64,000 bases of DNA from the NCBI GenBank assembly GCA_964016985.1, contig OZ024824.1, forward strand, positions 49,393,587 to 49,457,586, read 5' to 3'. Numbering within the stretch: position 1 is the stretch's first letter; every line of letters begins with the position of its first letter. Below the pieces are notes generated by a model. That model was not told where the DNA came from. It worked only from the letters and a program-made list of their open reading frames with translations, and ran no database searches. The position numbers and the translations under genes are program-made. This document shows, piece after piece, positions 1 to 9,605 of this stretch. The DNA is from Anodontia alba. Its lineage: Eukaryota; Mollusca; Bivalvia; Lucinida; Lucinidae.

Positions 1-240
1 TAATTAAATTATTGACTGGAGACTAGTTGACTGGTGCCTGGTTGATCGGTGACTGGTGACTGGTGACTGGTGACTGGGTGACTGGTGACTGGGTGACTGG
101 TGACTGGTGCCTGGTTGACTGGCACCTGGATGACTGGTGACTGGTGCCTGGTTGACTGGCACCTGATTGACTGGTGACTGGTGAAGCTGATTGACTGGTG
201 ACTGGTGACTGGATGACTGGTGACTGGTGACTGGTGACTG
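1..240. repeat. GACTGGT-type minisatellite of element X
   Basis: Tandem degenerate 7-mers of the type TGACTGG and TGCCTGG, with variants such as GGCACCTGG. The same array precedes the right end of every X copy (18,478-18,692; 22,236-22,625; 55,547-55,810), so it is a standard part of the element. Confidence 0.85.
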
Positions 241-339
241 GTGGACTTAGACTTTATAGGATACTAAGTACCCAAAGATGCCACCTTGATGGGTCTTACC
301 CCGGCAGTATAGCCATATGGGGTGGGGCTCCCATCAGTA

Positions 340-379
340 AAGAATTGTCTTATAACCCATCAAGGGTTGACAAGTTCTT
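340..379 (+). other. Conserved two-tier hairpin of element X
   Basis: Outer arms 340-349 and 369-379 pair around inner arms AACCC (354-358) and GGGTT (364-368). Equivalent hairpins lie at 18,790-18,829, 55,906-55,945 and 22,718-22,759. The diverged copy X4 forms an extra G-C pair where X1 has a mismatch, while X2 has lost one inner pair. Confidence 0.6.
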
Positions 380-929
380 TACAATCAGCTTCTCCACCAT
401 AAGAATCTTTAGCCAACTGAAGATCTCTGCAAACAAAAGTCCAGGAAAAACATATCGTAATTGCTGAATAACCTGGAACGAAAAGAACAAAAATATTCTG
501 CATATATAAACACGACTATCGAACCGATCGCGCACGAGCGTTGTGCCGAATAGCGAGAGTCGCCAAAACGCAAATGGAAAAAAAAAAAAGTCAAAAATAC
601 ATGAAATCGAAAATTGAAAATTTTAAATAATAACACAGAAAGTGAAAGGAGTGATAAATAAACAAAAGAAACACAAGGATACATAAATTTATCCGTGAGG
701 AAAGAAATAATCCAAATTTCTATCACAGGTAAATAATCCTTGTTGAATTTCTTTGTCCACAGAAAAGAAACTGACACGTGGTCAATTGAGCGGGAAGAGT
801 TACGTCACACAGGTAACTGCCTAAGGGACCTTCTGGTTTAAGACTTTAATTAACGACTGAAAGGTCGTTTTTTCTGTGGAAGGTGTGAAAACAGAATAGA
901 ATAGCACATTATCTATAGGTTAATGTATT

Positions 930-1550
930 ATGAAGTTAAAACAAGATGTTGCAAGAGATAAATCTGTCCTGCCAGAAAAGGGCAATATAGAACAAGAATG
1001 TGTTACAGTATGCCAATTACAGTCTTTGTCCCAATTTAGCCTAGAAGTCCAAGTAGCAGAGAAGACAGTAGATGCTGTGGTGGATTCAGGGGCCCAGGTT
1101 TCAATCATCTCAGAAAAGCTGTACAACTCCTTGCAGAATCCTCCTAAGAAACTGAGGATGGTTAAATTACAGGCGGCAGGTAAACAGCTTTCCATGCAAG
1201 GATTCATTGCTGGGCCAGTCAAGATCAAGATAGGTGACCAATGGTACATAGAAGAAATACACGTGGCTCCCATTCAACAGGATATGTTGCTGGGCTTTGA
1301 CATTCTTGTTCACCAAGGAAAATCCATTATAGACATGGCACAAGGTACTCTGATGTTTGATGGCCAGATTCTTAATCTTAATATGGAGGACAGTCATGGT
1401 GCACCACAAACAGCCAAGATAACTGTCGTAAAAAGACAGGTTATTCCACCCAATTCAGTGGTGCGTGTAAAGTCCAATTTACAGAGGGAGATGCCAGACT
1501 ACATTATAGAACCTGTCAAGGATGCAAGATGCTCATTCCAAAGATATTGA
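930..1550 (+). pseudogene. Gypsy retropepsin (aspartic protease) fragment
   Basis: The 206-residue frame contains VVDSGAQVSII at about residues 50-60, the D-S/T-G active-site motif of retroviral-type aspartic proteases, followed by a glycine-rich flap-like stretch and MLLGFDIL near residue 113, matching the second conserved block (hydrophobic-hydrophobic-G-D/N). In gypsy elements this enzyme cuts the Gag-Pol polyprotein. The first ATG (930) lies inside the tail of element X, so the N-terminus is chimeric and probably not the original start. The frame then shifts near 1530-1550 into the RT part. Gag is absent upstream. Confidence 0.75.
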
Positions 1551-2794
1551 GAGCGGCGGGTACAGATCCAGTACTGTGTGTCCTTAACCCGACAGACAGG
1601 TACAGACTGCTGAAAAAAGGCAGTCAGATTGCAAAAGCATATCCTGTCGTAGAAATCATGGCTGATGGTACACAGGGAGCTGACGAGATTAGTACCGCTC
1701 AGGTACAGGTAGAACCAAATGTTAATTTCAGCCATGTCTCAGATATGCCGGAGCGTCTACAAAAACTGTATGGGGAATCAAAGGAGCATCTCTCTGAAGA
1801 TCAGTGCAATAAACTGGCACAATTATTAATTGAGTTCCAAGACGTTTTTGCCAAATCAGAATTTGACTTGGGCACATTCCATGACATACAGCATGGAATA
1901 GATACAGGAGATGCAAAACCTATGAAACAATGCATGAGGCGTACCCCAGCTTGTTTTAAGGGGGAGGAGGAGGCCCATCTTAAACAAATGTTGTAAGCAG
2001 GTGTGATTAGGGAGTCCACTTTTGAGTGGGCTTCAGTACCAGTATTGATCAGAAAAAGAGATGGATCAGTACGGTGGTGTATTGATTACAGAGCCCTGAA
2101 TGAAGTGACTGTCAAGGATGTGTTTCCTCTTCCATTAGTGGATGATTGTCTGGACACTCTGGCTAGTAGTATGTGGTTTTCCAAGCTGGATGAGAATTCT
2201 GCATACTGGCAGGTAGAAATAAAGGAAGAGGATAGGAAAAAGACAGCCTTCATTACAAAGTATGGCTTATTTGAGCATACAAAAATGGGATTCGGTCTCT
2301 GTAATGCACCTGCAACATTTGCAAGAGTTATGAACCTTGTGTTGAAGGGTCTCACATGGAAAAGGGTTTTGGCTTTCCTAGATGACATACTCGTCTTAGG
2401 GAGTAGTTTTGAGGAACACCTTCAAACCTTGTCAGAAGTATTTTTGAGGCTAAGAGAGTATGGGTTAAAATTGAAGCCAAAGAAATGCCTCTTGTTTCAG
2501 CAGGAATTTTTGGGTAGGATGGTCAGTAGCAATAAACTTGCAATGTCCTCCCAAAATGTTCAGGTAATCCATGATTGGCCAGTGCCAACATGTTCGAAAG
2601 ATGTCGAGAGATTCTTGGGGCTAGCCAATTACCATAGAAGTTTTGTCAAAGACTTCTCCAAAAGGGCTGAACCCCTGTACAGATTGGTCGGTAAAGGAAA
2701 ATTTCAGTGGGCAGACAGGGAGCAGGAAGCTTTCAAGGACTTGAAAAAAGCACTGTCTGAGCCTCCAGTGTTAGCCTTACCGAAAACACAATGA
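1529..2794 (+). pseudogene. Gypsy reverse transcriptase
   Basis: One frame covers 1529-1996 and 2003-2794, interrupted by a TAA at 1994-1996. The first part is the linker before RT. The second has the RT fingers and palm: RWCIDYRALNEVT, then FSKLDENSAYWQVEI (first catalytic Asp; family form usually SKLDLxSGYWQ), then MGFGLCNAPATF, and the YxDD-box variant FLDDILVLG near residue 126. The thumb region follows with FLGRMVSS and a GLANYHRSFVKDFS block. A frameshift in an A-rich run near 2785-2793 separates it from RNase H. Recognition is secure; activity is excluded by the stop and frameshifts. Confidence 0.9.
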
Positions 2795-3940
2795 TCCATT
2801 TATTCTCGACACTGATTCGTCTGACACGGCAATTGGAGCGGAGTTAATCCAGGTACAGAATGACATGGAAAAGGTCATTGCATATGGCAGTTTTGCATTA
2901 ACTCCAGATCAGCGGCGGTACTGTACAACAAGGAAAGAGTTGTTGGCTATCATGAGATTTACTCGACAATACCAGTATTATTTGTTAGGGCGCCCGTTTA
3001 TGGTTAGAACTGATCATGCTAGTCTCACCTGGCTAATGCGGTTTAAAAATCCAGAAGGTCAACTTGCTAGGTGGATGGAAGAGTTATCTCAGTATAACAT
3101 GATACTGAAGCACAGGCCTGGGGCTAAACACGGGAATGCGTATGCTTTGAGTCGCATTCCTGGGTCTAGAGAATATTGCGAGGCCTTTAAGCTTGGGGTG
3201 AAACCTAGTGATCTGCCTTGTGGAGGCTGTGACTACTGCACAAGGGCTGACAGAAATTGGGGCAGTTTTGCTAGGGTGGTAAACTGCACAGTAACAATGG
3301 CATCACAAGGGGTGCATAGTTTCATAGGCACCGATGATGAATGCACAAAGAGTGATGCAACTGGGGACAGTAAAATTGGTGACCAGGAAAATGTTGGGCT
3401 TAGCCTGGGGAATGTTGATGCGCCATTGAAGATGCACAGTTTGTCAAATCTGGGGATAGAGGTATTGGTGCCAGAATCAAGCACAGGTTTCAATTCGAAC
3501 TGCAGAAGCGAAAAACTTGGAAAGAATGACCAAGAAACTGGTCATAGAATGATAGCGATGGAGCAGCAAGAGCCTGGGGAATGTGAATTTGGCTTGTCCC
3601 AGGGGTCACACAGTTGCAGGTCACATGCAATAGCCCGCATGAAGAGGTCATTGAATTGCCCCTTGATGCGAAAAAAGGTGAGACTAGGAGCAAAACTATG
3701 CATGTAGGGATTCTGTCTGTGGATGGTAGCGTAGAAATAACGACAAAGGTCGTTAATGCCATTGTGGCTGAGGAGCCATCATGCTGGGGCTTCTCTCTCA
3801 ATGATTTGAGAGAGGAACAGTCGAAAGATGCAGATCTTTCAATAATACTCGACTGGCTGGCAGATGCTGTTGAACCTGGGGAGGGTGAATTGTTCCTTGT
3901 TGGGCCGGCCGCAAAGGCATTGTTTGTTTGTTTGTGTTGA
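2795..3940 (+). pseudogene. Gypsy RNase H and pol linker
   Basis: From 2793 the frame reads through the first RNase H aspartate (LDTDSSDTAIGAEL, encoded near 2808), then RRYCTTRKELLAI (catalytic Glu) and RTDHASLTWLM (second Asp). The last conserved block, normally HxNADALSR, reads HGNAYALSR here, so the fourth metal-binding Asp appears to be Tyr. A linker of about 150 residues follows, with PCGGCDYCTRA resembling a C-rich spacer. The frame shifts again near 3614-3707 and stops at 3940, inside the inserted SINE. Its role in an intact element is to degrade RNA in RNA/DNA hybrids during reverse transcription. Confidence 0.8.
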
Positions 3941-4234
3941 GGTTTTACGGCCCAGTCAACCCAATGGGGTCATGTCGAGCACGGTCAGTTTACCTAACCA
4001 CACTTTTACTGGGCAGGCTTAGTCCTCTAAGCGGTTAACCAGTACTGTGCACATTCTTTCGCCAGAAACTGACAACTGCCCTTCTTGAATCAGCGGAAGG
4101 GAGAGAATGACTGTAGAAAATATTTCATGATCAAATCTCTACGAAAGAATGTTGCCGACCCGGCGGGGGTCGAACCCGCAACCTCCTGATCACCAGTCGG
4201 ACGTGCATCCAACTGAGCCACCTAGGCCGGGGCG
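3921..4234 (-). mobile_element. tRNA-derived SINE inserted in gypsy pol
   Basis: The unit is flanked by a 10-bp target duplication, GCAAAGGCAT, at 3911-3920 and 4235-4244. Read on the minus strand, its head (about 4234 to 4155) is tRNA-like with A box TGGCTCAGTTGG and B box GGTTCGACCCC, the internal RNA polymerase III promoter. Its tail is a CAAA-type simple repeat preceded by GCCGTAAAACCTC. Truncated relatives lie near 51,193, 58,540 and 60,990. It is a SINE and not a tRNA gene because of the long non-tRNA body and the duplication. Confidence 0.9.
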
Positions 4235-4244
4235 GCAAAGGCAT

Positions 4245-5569
4245 ACTGGCTTAATAAGAAGCAGTTCACGCTGATTGATGGTGTACTCTACCGGAATAGA
4301 GATGACTGTGACGAGAAAGATCTCGTCATTCCCAGGGGATTGAGAGCGGAAGCTATTCGGTTGAGCCATGATCTGCCATCTACAGGTCACCAAGGAGTGG
4401 CTCGAACAAAAGCCTGAATGAAGGAGATGTTCTATTGGTATGGAATGGGTAAAGCTGTTGCAGAGTATGTTGCTTCATGCGATGTCTGTAGCCATAGCAA
4501 GAAGACTGACAAGTATGGCAAGACATCCATGAAGGAATATCAGGCAGGAGCTCCCATGGAAAGGGTCCATATCGATTTCCTTGGCCCAGTGCCAAAAACG
4601 CCAAGGGGTAATGAACATATCCTCATGATGGTGGATCAGTTCACGAAATGGGTAGAATGCGTACCACTTCCATCACAGACGGCAGGTTCCAAATATTTTC
4701 AGACCAAGGCCGCAATTTTGAATCAAAATTGTTTACCGCCTTGTGTGGCCCTCCAGATCCACAAATCCAGAACCACGCCATATAGACCTTCTGCGAACGG
4801 CCAAGCGGAAAGGTATAACAGGTCGCTAATGGATGCTATTAGTTGCTTTATTGGTAAGTCGCAGAATCAGTGGGACCTTCATTTACAGCAGATTGCTGGA
4901 GCCCTAAGATCATCTGTTAACCGTAGTACCGGGTACACGGCTAACAGACTGATGTTAGGAAGGGAAATAAACCTCCCAGCTCACCTAATGTTCCCTCATC
5001 CTGCGACCAAAACAACAGACGTAAATGAATACATCGCCAAACTTACAAGTAGCATCCAGAAAGCTCATGACACAGCCAGGAAAACACTCAAGACCTCTCT
5101 TCACCGAATGAAGAGAGATTATGACCTAAGAATATTAGAAAGATCCTACGAGGAAGGTGATCTAGTATATCTGCTAGATACGGCTAGTTACAAAGGAAAA
5201 TGCAGAAAGCTTTCCCCACCTTGGAAGGGCCCAGCCGTAATAACTAAGAAGGTCTCAGCATCTCTTTTCAGAGTGAAATTGAAAAATGCCATTTTTTTCG
5301 TCAATCATGATAGATTAAAGCCATGCAGGGACAGAAAGGTACCAGCATGGATCATGAAATGGAAATCGAGCCCAGATGTTGGAGTTCTCCCTGACGAGGG
5401 CGCTGATGAGGCTTATTGTCTATGTCGTACGCCCTGGCAGGGACGTTTCATGATCCAATGTGACTACTGTGATAATTGGTACCATGGGTCCTGCGTAAAT
5501 ATAACGGCGACAGATGCATTAGAGATAGACAGGTACAAATGTTGTTTATGTATGAATAAACCTTCATAA
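4245..5569 (+). pseudogene. Gypsy integrase with C-terminal PHD finger
   Basis: The N-terminal HHCC zinc finger is encoded at about 4350-4490 (LSHDLPSTGHQG, then CDVC) and is interrupted by TGA at 4415-4417. The catalytic core keeps D1 in RVHIDFLGP (about 4570) and the Glu in NGQAERYNRS (about 4805). D2 (SDQGRN, codon 4702-4704) lies in another frame, between a small deletion and a compensating shift. A GPY/F-like module follows (GDLVYLL to HDRLKPC, about 5158-5325). The last 50 residues form a C4HC3 PHD finger: CLC, CDYC, H, C, CCLC at about 5418-5550. PHD fingers commonly read histone H3 tails; here it occupies the place of a chromodomain and may guide insertion (inference). Confidence 0.85.
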
Positions 5570-5589
5570 GCAACATTGTGTGCAACTTC

Positions 5590-5606
5590 TGTTTATCATT
5601 GCAGCC
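5590..5606 (+). promoter_or_regulatory. Candidate 3' splice acceptor plus start context
   Basis: A pyrimidine-rich tract ending in ATTGCAG is followed two bases later by ATG in a good context (CCATGG, ATG at 5607). This could let the following gene be translated from a spliced subgenomic mRNA, as retroviral env genes are. It is a sequence resemblance only; no donor site was identified. Confidence 0.35.
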
Positions 5607-7316
5607 ATGGCAAACCTTACAAAAAAGGACGTTCTGGAGGAGATCAGGGAGGCACAGAAAGCACATCGGTTGGTGCCGAGTCGGGACTTTGTGGAGCGGT
5701 TGATGGTCAGCCCAAGGATGTCGACTGCAGCTCAAGTTGAAGCCCTCTTGGATCAAGTAGAGATTGCTAGAAGCAAAGGGAGGAAGGAATGGCTCAAGCA
5801 AGTAGCCAGAGATGCCCCGGCTCTTCAATTCCATAGCCGGGCATGGATTAACTCCAACATCTATGACCTTGGGGGAGAGAAGAAGAAATCCGTGGCCAGC
5901 AAGATGCCGGAAGGTAGAAGCCAGGACATCAGGCTGAGGACGGACCCGAACTTGGAAAGGAGGGAGGAGAATGCTGCATCCCTAGAGGAGAGCATAAGGC
6001 AGGCTGCTCCTCTGTCTCCTGTTAGGGAAGAAAGATTATCCCCCAGGCAGGAGGAGGAAGTACTGGCCGGGGATGTTTCCTTGAGTGCCTCCATTCCAAG
6101 TGAGGAAGAACGGGCACTTCTCTCCGAGGAGGAGCATGGTTTCATCATAAAACCTCACCCTCTGATGGAGGTAGATGCTCCTCACAGGGAGAATGTTGGA
6201 CAAATTGAGTCAGCTGCTGTATATCCTAAGCATGTAACATTTTGTCCTGAGGTAACTTCCCAGTACAAGCAGAGACCGCGATCTCCAGTTGAAACTCCAT
6301 TGCAGTTACAGGAACAGCACCCGTCTCCTTTGAGACGATGGCAGCTGATTGAGACGCAGGAGTTTACTCTGAGTGCTGACAAATCATTGACAGAGTTAAA
6401 GGGGCCAAAGGGTCAATCTGTAAATCAGCCGACAGTAATGCCTAAGGATCGATCAGGACCCTCAAGCCGGGGTAACCAAAAGTCCCGTGATTATCCAAGG
6501 AGCCAAAGAAATGAGCGTCGGACTCGTGGGTCAACTAAAAATGCTAACACAGTCCAAACGGGGCCTTTAATATGTTCCTCTGCTTCTCTCGGGTATTGGT
6601 ACCCACATGAGAAAAGACAGCGATTGGGTCTAAATACTGGATCAGTCACAGATCTACCCTTTCAGCAGAGGGAAATATATTTAGAGCCTACGGAGACGTT
6701 TACAAGAACAGTTCGTAGACCCTATGACTTCGGGGAATCTGAGGATAGGAATACTATTCAAGTAGTAATCGAGGAACACCCAAAGTCTACAAGTTGTAGC
6801 AGAGAAGAACACTCTGCTGTGCACCCGCAAGCGATCGAACAAAGGGAACACACAGAAAAGGGTGGCACCAAAAGAAAAAGAAGCTATACTTGCCCCTCCA
6901 CTATCAGTTATAGACAGGAACGAAGAGCAAGCATGGCAGTGTGTCCAGTGGCAGGCTGTGACAAACCTAAGGGAGTTTTCCCTAAGCAACATGCTTTCCG
7001 GTACCATATCCCCAGTATATTTAATGAGGATTTGGATGCCAGGGAAACTGCCTTTAAGCAAGTAGCAGCGCTGAAACTTATATCACTGTGGATGCTGGGA
7101 GCAGGGGCTACATTGCAAGAGTTAACAAGATATGTTAACAGCATTGATCTGTTATCTGAGGAGCATAACAGAGAGATAACAGACAAACAGGTGGTAGCCA
7201 TGAGGGAGCTATGTGGAAAGCTGACTCTTGATCCCCCAGAGGCTCTCACCTTGTATCCCCTGAACTCCCCAGCAGGTCTGTTCCACTGGAGGGCCCTTGT
7301 TCTAATCATAGCTTAA
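5607..7316 (+). pseudogene. N-terminal part of TatD-type nuclease gene (zinc-finger region)
   Basis: The frame opens at 5580, but the Met at 5607 has the better start context and begins MANLTKKDVLEEIREAQKA. About 90 helical residues come first, then a long low-complexity stretch rich in Ser, Pro, Glu and Arg (about residues 110-450), then a zinc-finger-like segment near residue 454: CPVAGC, ten residues, H, four residues, H. A helical block (ALKLISLWMLGAGATLQEL) follows and the frame stops at TAA 7314-7316. Coding character continues in another frame to the transposon at 7446, where the codon phase matches the TatD part after 8700, so I read both as one broken gene. Metazoan TATDN2-like proteins have a long N-terminus before TatD. 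Exact identity of this N-terminus is not known. Confidence 0.6.
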
Positions 7317-7445
7317 CTGGAGCCCCGTTATAGCCAAGAACTGTGTAGTCAATTTGACTGCTCACTGCGGGAGGAGGATGAGCCCACTGATGGAGGTGAC
7401 AGAAAAATCTGTTCATCATAGCCCCATCCATAATATACCCTGGGG

Positions 7446-8700
7446 CAGGGCTCGGGAAAACCGGAAAAATAGCCGGTCTGGACCGAAATTAAGAATTCTG
7501 GACCGATTTCAAACACCCCGAAACGCTAATAAATCGGTCCAACAGGTTTGTGCCTTGAACCCCATTTTTCCCCAACCAACCAATTTTCACGAATCAATGA
7601 TGCCTAAAAAATCACAGACGGTCAGGTCTTCCCAAACTGACAACGTCCGCGCACCTTTTAAATGCGATATTATGGTAGTTAAAAGGCTCTAAACGGTCAT
7701 TTGACATGTATATTGGAGAGACAGCTGAATAACGGCAGCACAAATTACGTCATTATCCAAACATTGTCAAAAAATCAACACTTCACTGACCTTTGTGCGG
7801 TAAACAAGCGATTAACACGAATCATCAGTAACGGTAGTCTGATAATTAATCCGTTTGTGTGACACGTGTGAATACACTGAGACTGCAAAACATCCAGGTG
7901 CAGTCGGCGTGTCCAAAAGATCAAAGGTCGCTTTACTGAGAGTGATAAAAGAATGCACCGCTTGAACACTTCCGTTTTCTTCCTCTTCTTTTTTGTTTTG
8001 ATCAGCACACGGTTTCTCGGTCCCAGATTTGATAAATTAATTTCCAAACCGTGTACGTCCTAATCAGATGTCGCATACAACGGCGTCTGATCTGGGTATA
8101 ATTGATTGATTCTTTTTTTTTTTGTTGTTGTTGTTGTTGTTGATTGCCGTAACACGCGAGTATAATTCAAGGTAGATTTCACGGTAAAAATAAGTAATGC
8201 ACCACTTGCGCTAGACAAGATTGGTGAGTGCTTAAAATATAAGCAGTCTGGTCAAATCTTGAAACATTGAAAACAGCAAAACCGCCCGTGGCGCAGACTT
8301 TTTATTAGACCTAATTAGGTACATGAAAGTCGTTTCGTTCCGTCTCTCCTGTTTCCCGCCGTCTTTGCGCTTATACAAGAGGGGAATCAGTTGTTTATAA
8401 ATAGTTTAGGAAAACCCTGCGGAGGTGGAAATAACAACAAAACCGTTTTTTTTTTCTTTCTTTTTACATACCTGACTGTATTTATTGATGACGACAGCTT
8501 TGATCATGCTCGTTATACCCAGACTTCCGTCATATAACGCGGTTGAGGTGTATTATTTAAAAGGAGTTATAGGACTGCCAATTGTCATTAGTTTTCGTGA
8601 GAGGTGATATATAGATATTTTTTTTTTTGGAAATGGGCTCATTGATGACGTCATCGTCATCGGCTGGACCGATTCAGATTTCAAAATTTCCCGAGCCCTG
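7446..8700. mobile_element. Non-autonomous TIR DNA transposon (hAT- or Mutator-like)
   Basis: The ends are perfect inverted repeats CAGGGCTCGGGAAA and TTTCCCGAGCCCTG, and the flanks repeat ACCCTGGGG (7437-7445 and 8701-8709), a 9-bp target duplication. Nine bases suits Mutator-like elements; the CAGGG end suits hAT elements, whose duplication is 8 bp. The interior has no transposase frame and contains poly-T and GTT runs (8109-8142). It splits the TatD-type gene just before the HxH metal-binding motif. Confidence 0.85.
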
Positions 8701-8710
8701 ACCCTGGGGA

Positions 8711-9534
8711 TATGATAGTCACTTCCATCTTGACAGAAGTAGGAAGTCTCATCGCCTCAGTAGAAAGGCTACTCTCAATGAGTTATGTGCCAAATACAAT
8801 CCCGGAGCGGGAGAACGGATCGCTTCAGTGGGGGCTGTGGCGGACTTTTGTGACCCGGAAACCTATCCTACCAGAGAGGAAGTGGTGGCATTGCACCAAC
8901 AGGGTGTTAAGGTGTGCACTGGCCTACACCCCAAAACTAAGGTTTCTGAGGAACATTTTGTTCGGATGCAGCGCCTACTGGAATGGCCTGAGGTCTCGGG
9001 TCTGGGGGAAATTGGGATTGACCACAGTGTTGGGCATAGCAAGTGGCGGATGCAAAGTCAAACGTTCAAGAGGGTATTATCCTTCTTGAAGGATCATCAC
9101 ATACTGGTCCTTCACTGTCGGGGAAAAAAACGGGAATGTCCCGTTGAGGTGCATAACACTGTGCTCACACACCTCAAGGAACAAGTTCCACGCCTCCAAC
9201 CCATCCATGTCTATTGCTTTACAGGCAATCAGACATCGATGGAGTCTTGGATAAGTGAATTCCCCAGACCCTATTTTGGGTTTACTGGACTTGTGCGCCA
9301 GTTCAGTGAGGAGCAGAAGAAAGCTCTTCGGGCAGTACACCTCGAGAAAATATTGCTCGAGACTGATGCACCTTACTTTGCTTTGAACGTCACTCACATT
9401 CAACCCCCAACATGATAGGGTTGACCGCCAATGCAGTGGCCAAAGTCAGAAACTGTTCAGCTCTGGATATATTAAATGCATCTACTGATAATGCTAACCA
9501 GCTGTACGGTGGATTACTGACGAATCCCATCTAA
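8711..9534 (+). pseudogene. TatD-family metal-dependent nuclease domain (TATDN2-like)
   Basis: From 8711 the frame gives DSHFHLD, the N-terminal HxH of TatD hydrolases, then CTGLHPK, GLGEIGID (conserved Glu), LHCRG (His), YCFTG and LLETDAPYF (catalytic Asp). This is the full set of landmark motifs of TatD deoxyribonucleases, two-metal TIM-barrel enzymes that act on DNA ends. The open frame stops at 9415, but a one-base slip in the C5 run at about 9402-9406 opens a frame to TAA 9532-9534 encoding a typical TatD C-terminus (VAKVRNCSALDIL, NANQLYGG). The domain is therefore nearly whole with one indel. It follows gypsy pol in the same orientation. Confidence 0.85.
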
Positions 9535-9605
9535 CTCCTTGAGAGATATCTTAGATCAGTAATGTTCTTTGGGATCAGTAAATTTAAATGATCCAATAAA
9601 ATCTA

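Larger units (their letters stand above)
1..943 (+). mobile_element. Element X copy 1 (X1), right-hand part only
   Basis: This stretch is nearly identical to 18,463-19,388 and clearly related to 55,540-56,514 and, more distantly, 22,236-23,232. It holds a GACTGGT minisatellite, a conserved structured segment (about 240-540), and a terminal block (about 759-943) that occurs inverted at the left end of the other copies (14,517 and 47,525), so it is one arm of a terminal inverted repeat of roughly 190 bp. The left part lies outside the window. The block contains an E-box (CACGTG, about 774) and TTACGTCA. No reading frame is kept between copies. The element stops abruptly at the gypsy sequence, suggesting that X inserted there. 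Confidence 0.75.
944..5569 (+). mobile_element. Ty3/gypsy LTR retrotransposon, pol region, degenerate
   Basis: The order protease, reverse transcriptase, RNase H, integrase is that of Ty3/gypsy elements. Gag and the 5' LTR are missing because element X ends at 943. No 3' LTR was found: nothing downstream repeats sequence upstream of pol. The reading frame is broken by several frameshifts, a TAA near 1994, a SINE at 3921-4234, a TGA at 4415-4417 and a deletion in the integrase core, so the copy is dead. The integrase ends in a PHD finger. The TatD-type gene that begins 37 nt after the pol stop may belong to the same element. Confidence 0.85.

Noticed and set aside
409..777. Antisense frames in the right end of X (also 18,800-19,225 and 55,862-56,248)
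   Set aside because: Frames are shifted by indels between copies, while the DNA hairpins are kept; the products look like chance hydrophobic translations of AT-rich DNA.
4155..4234. tRNA gene on the minus strand
   Set aside because: A and B boxes are present, but the sequence is the head of a 314-bp SINE with a target duplication and simple-repeat tail.
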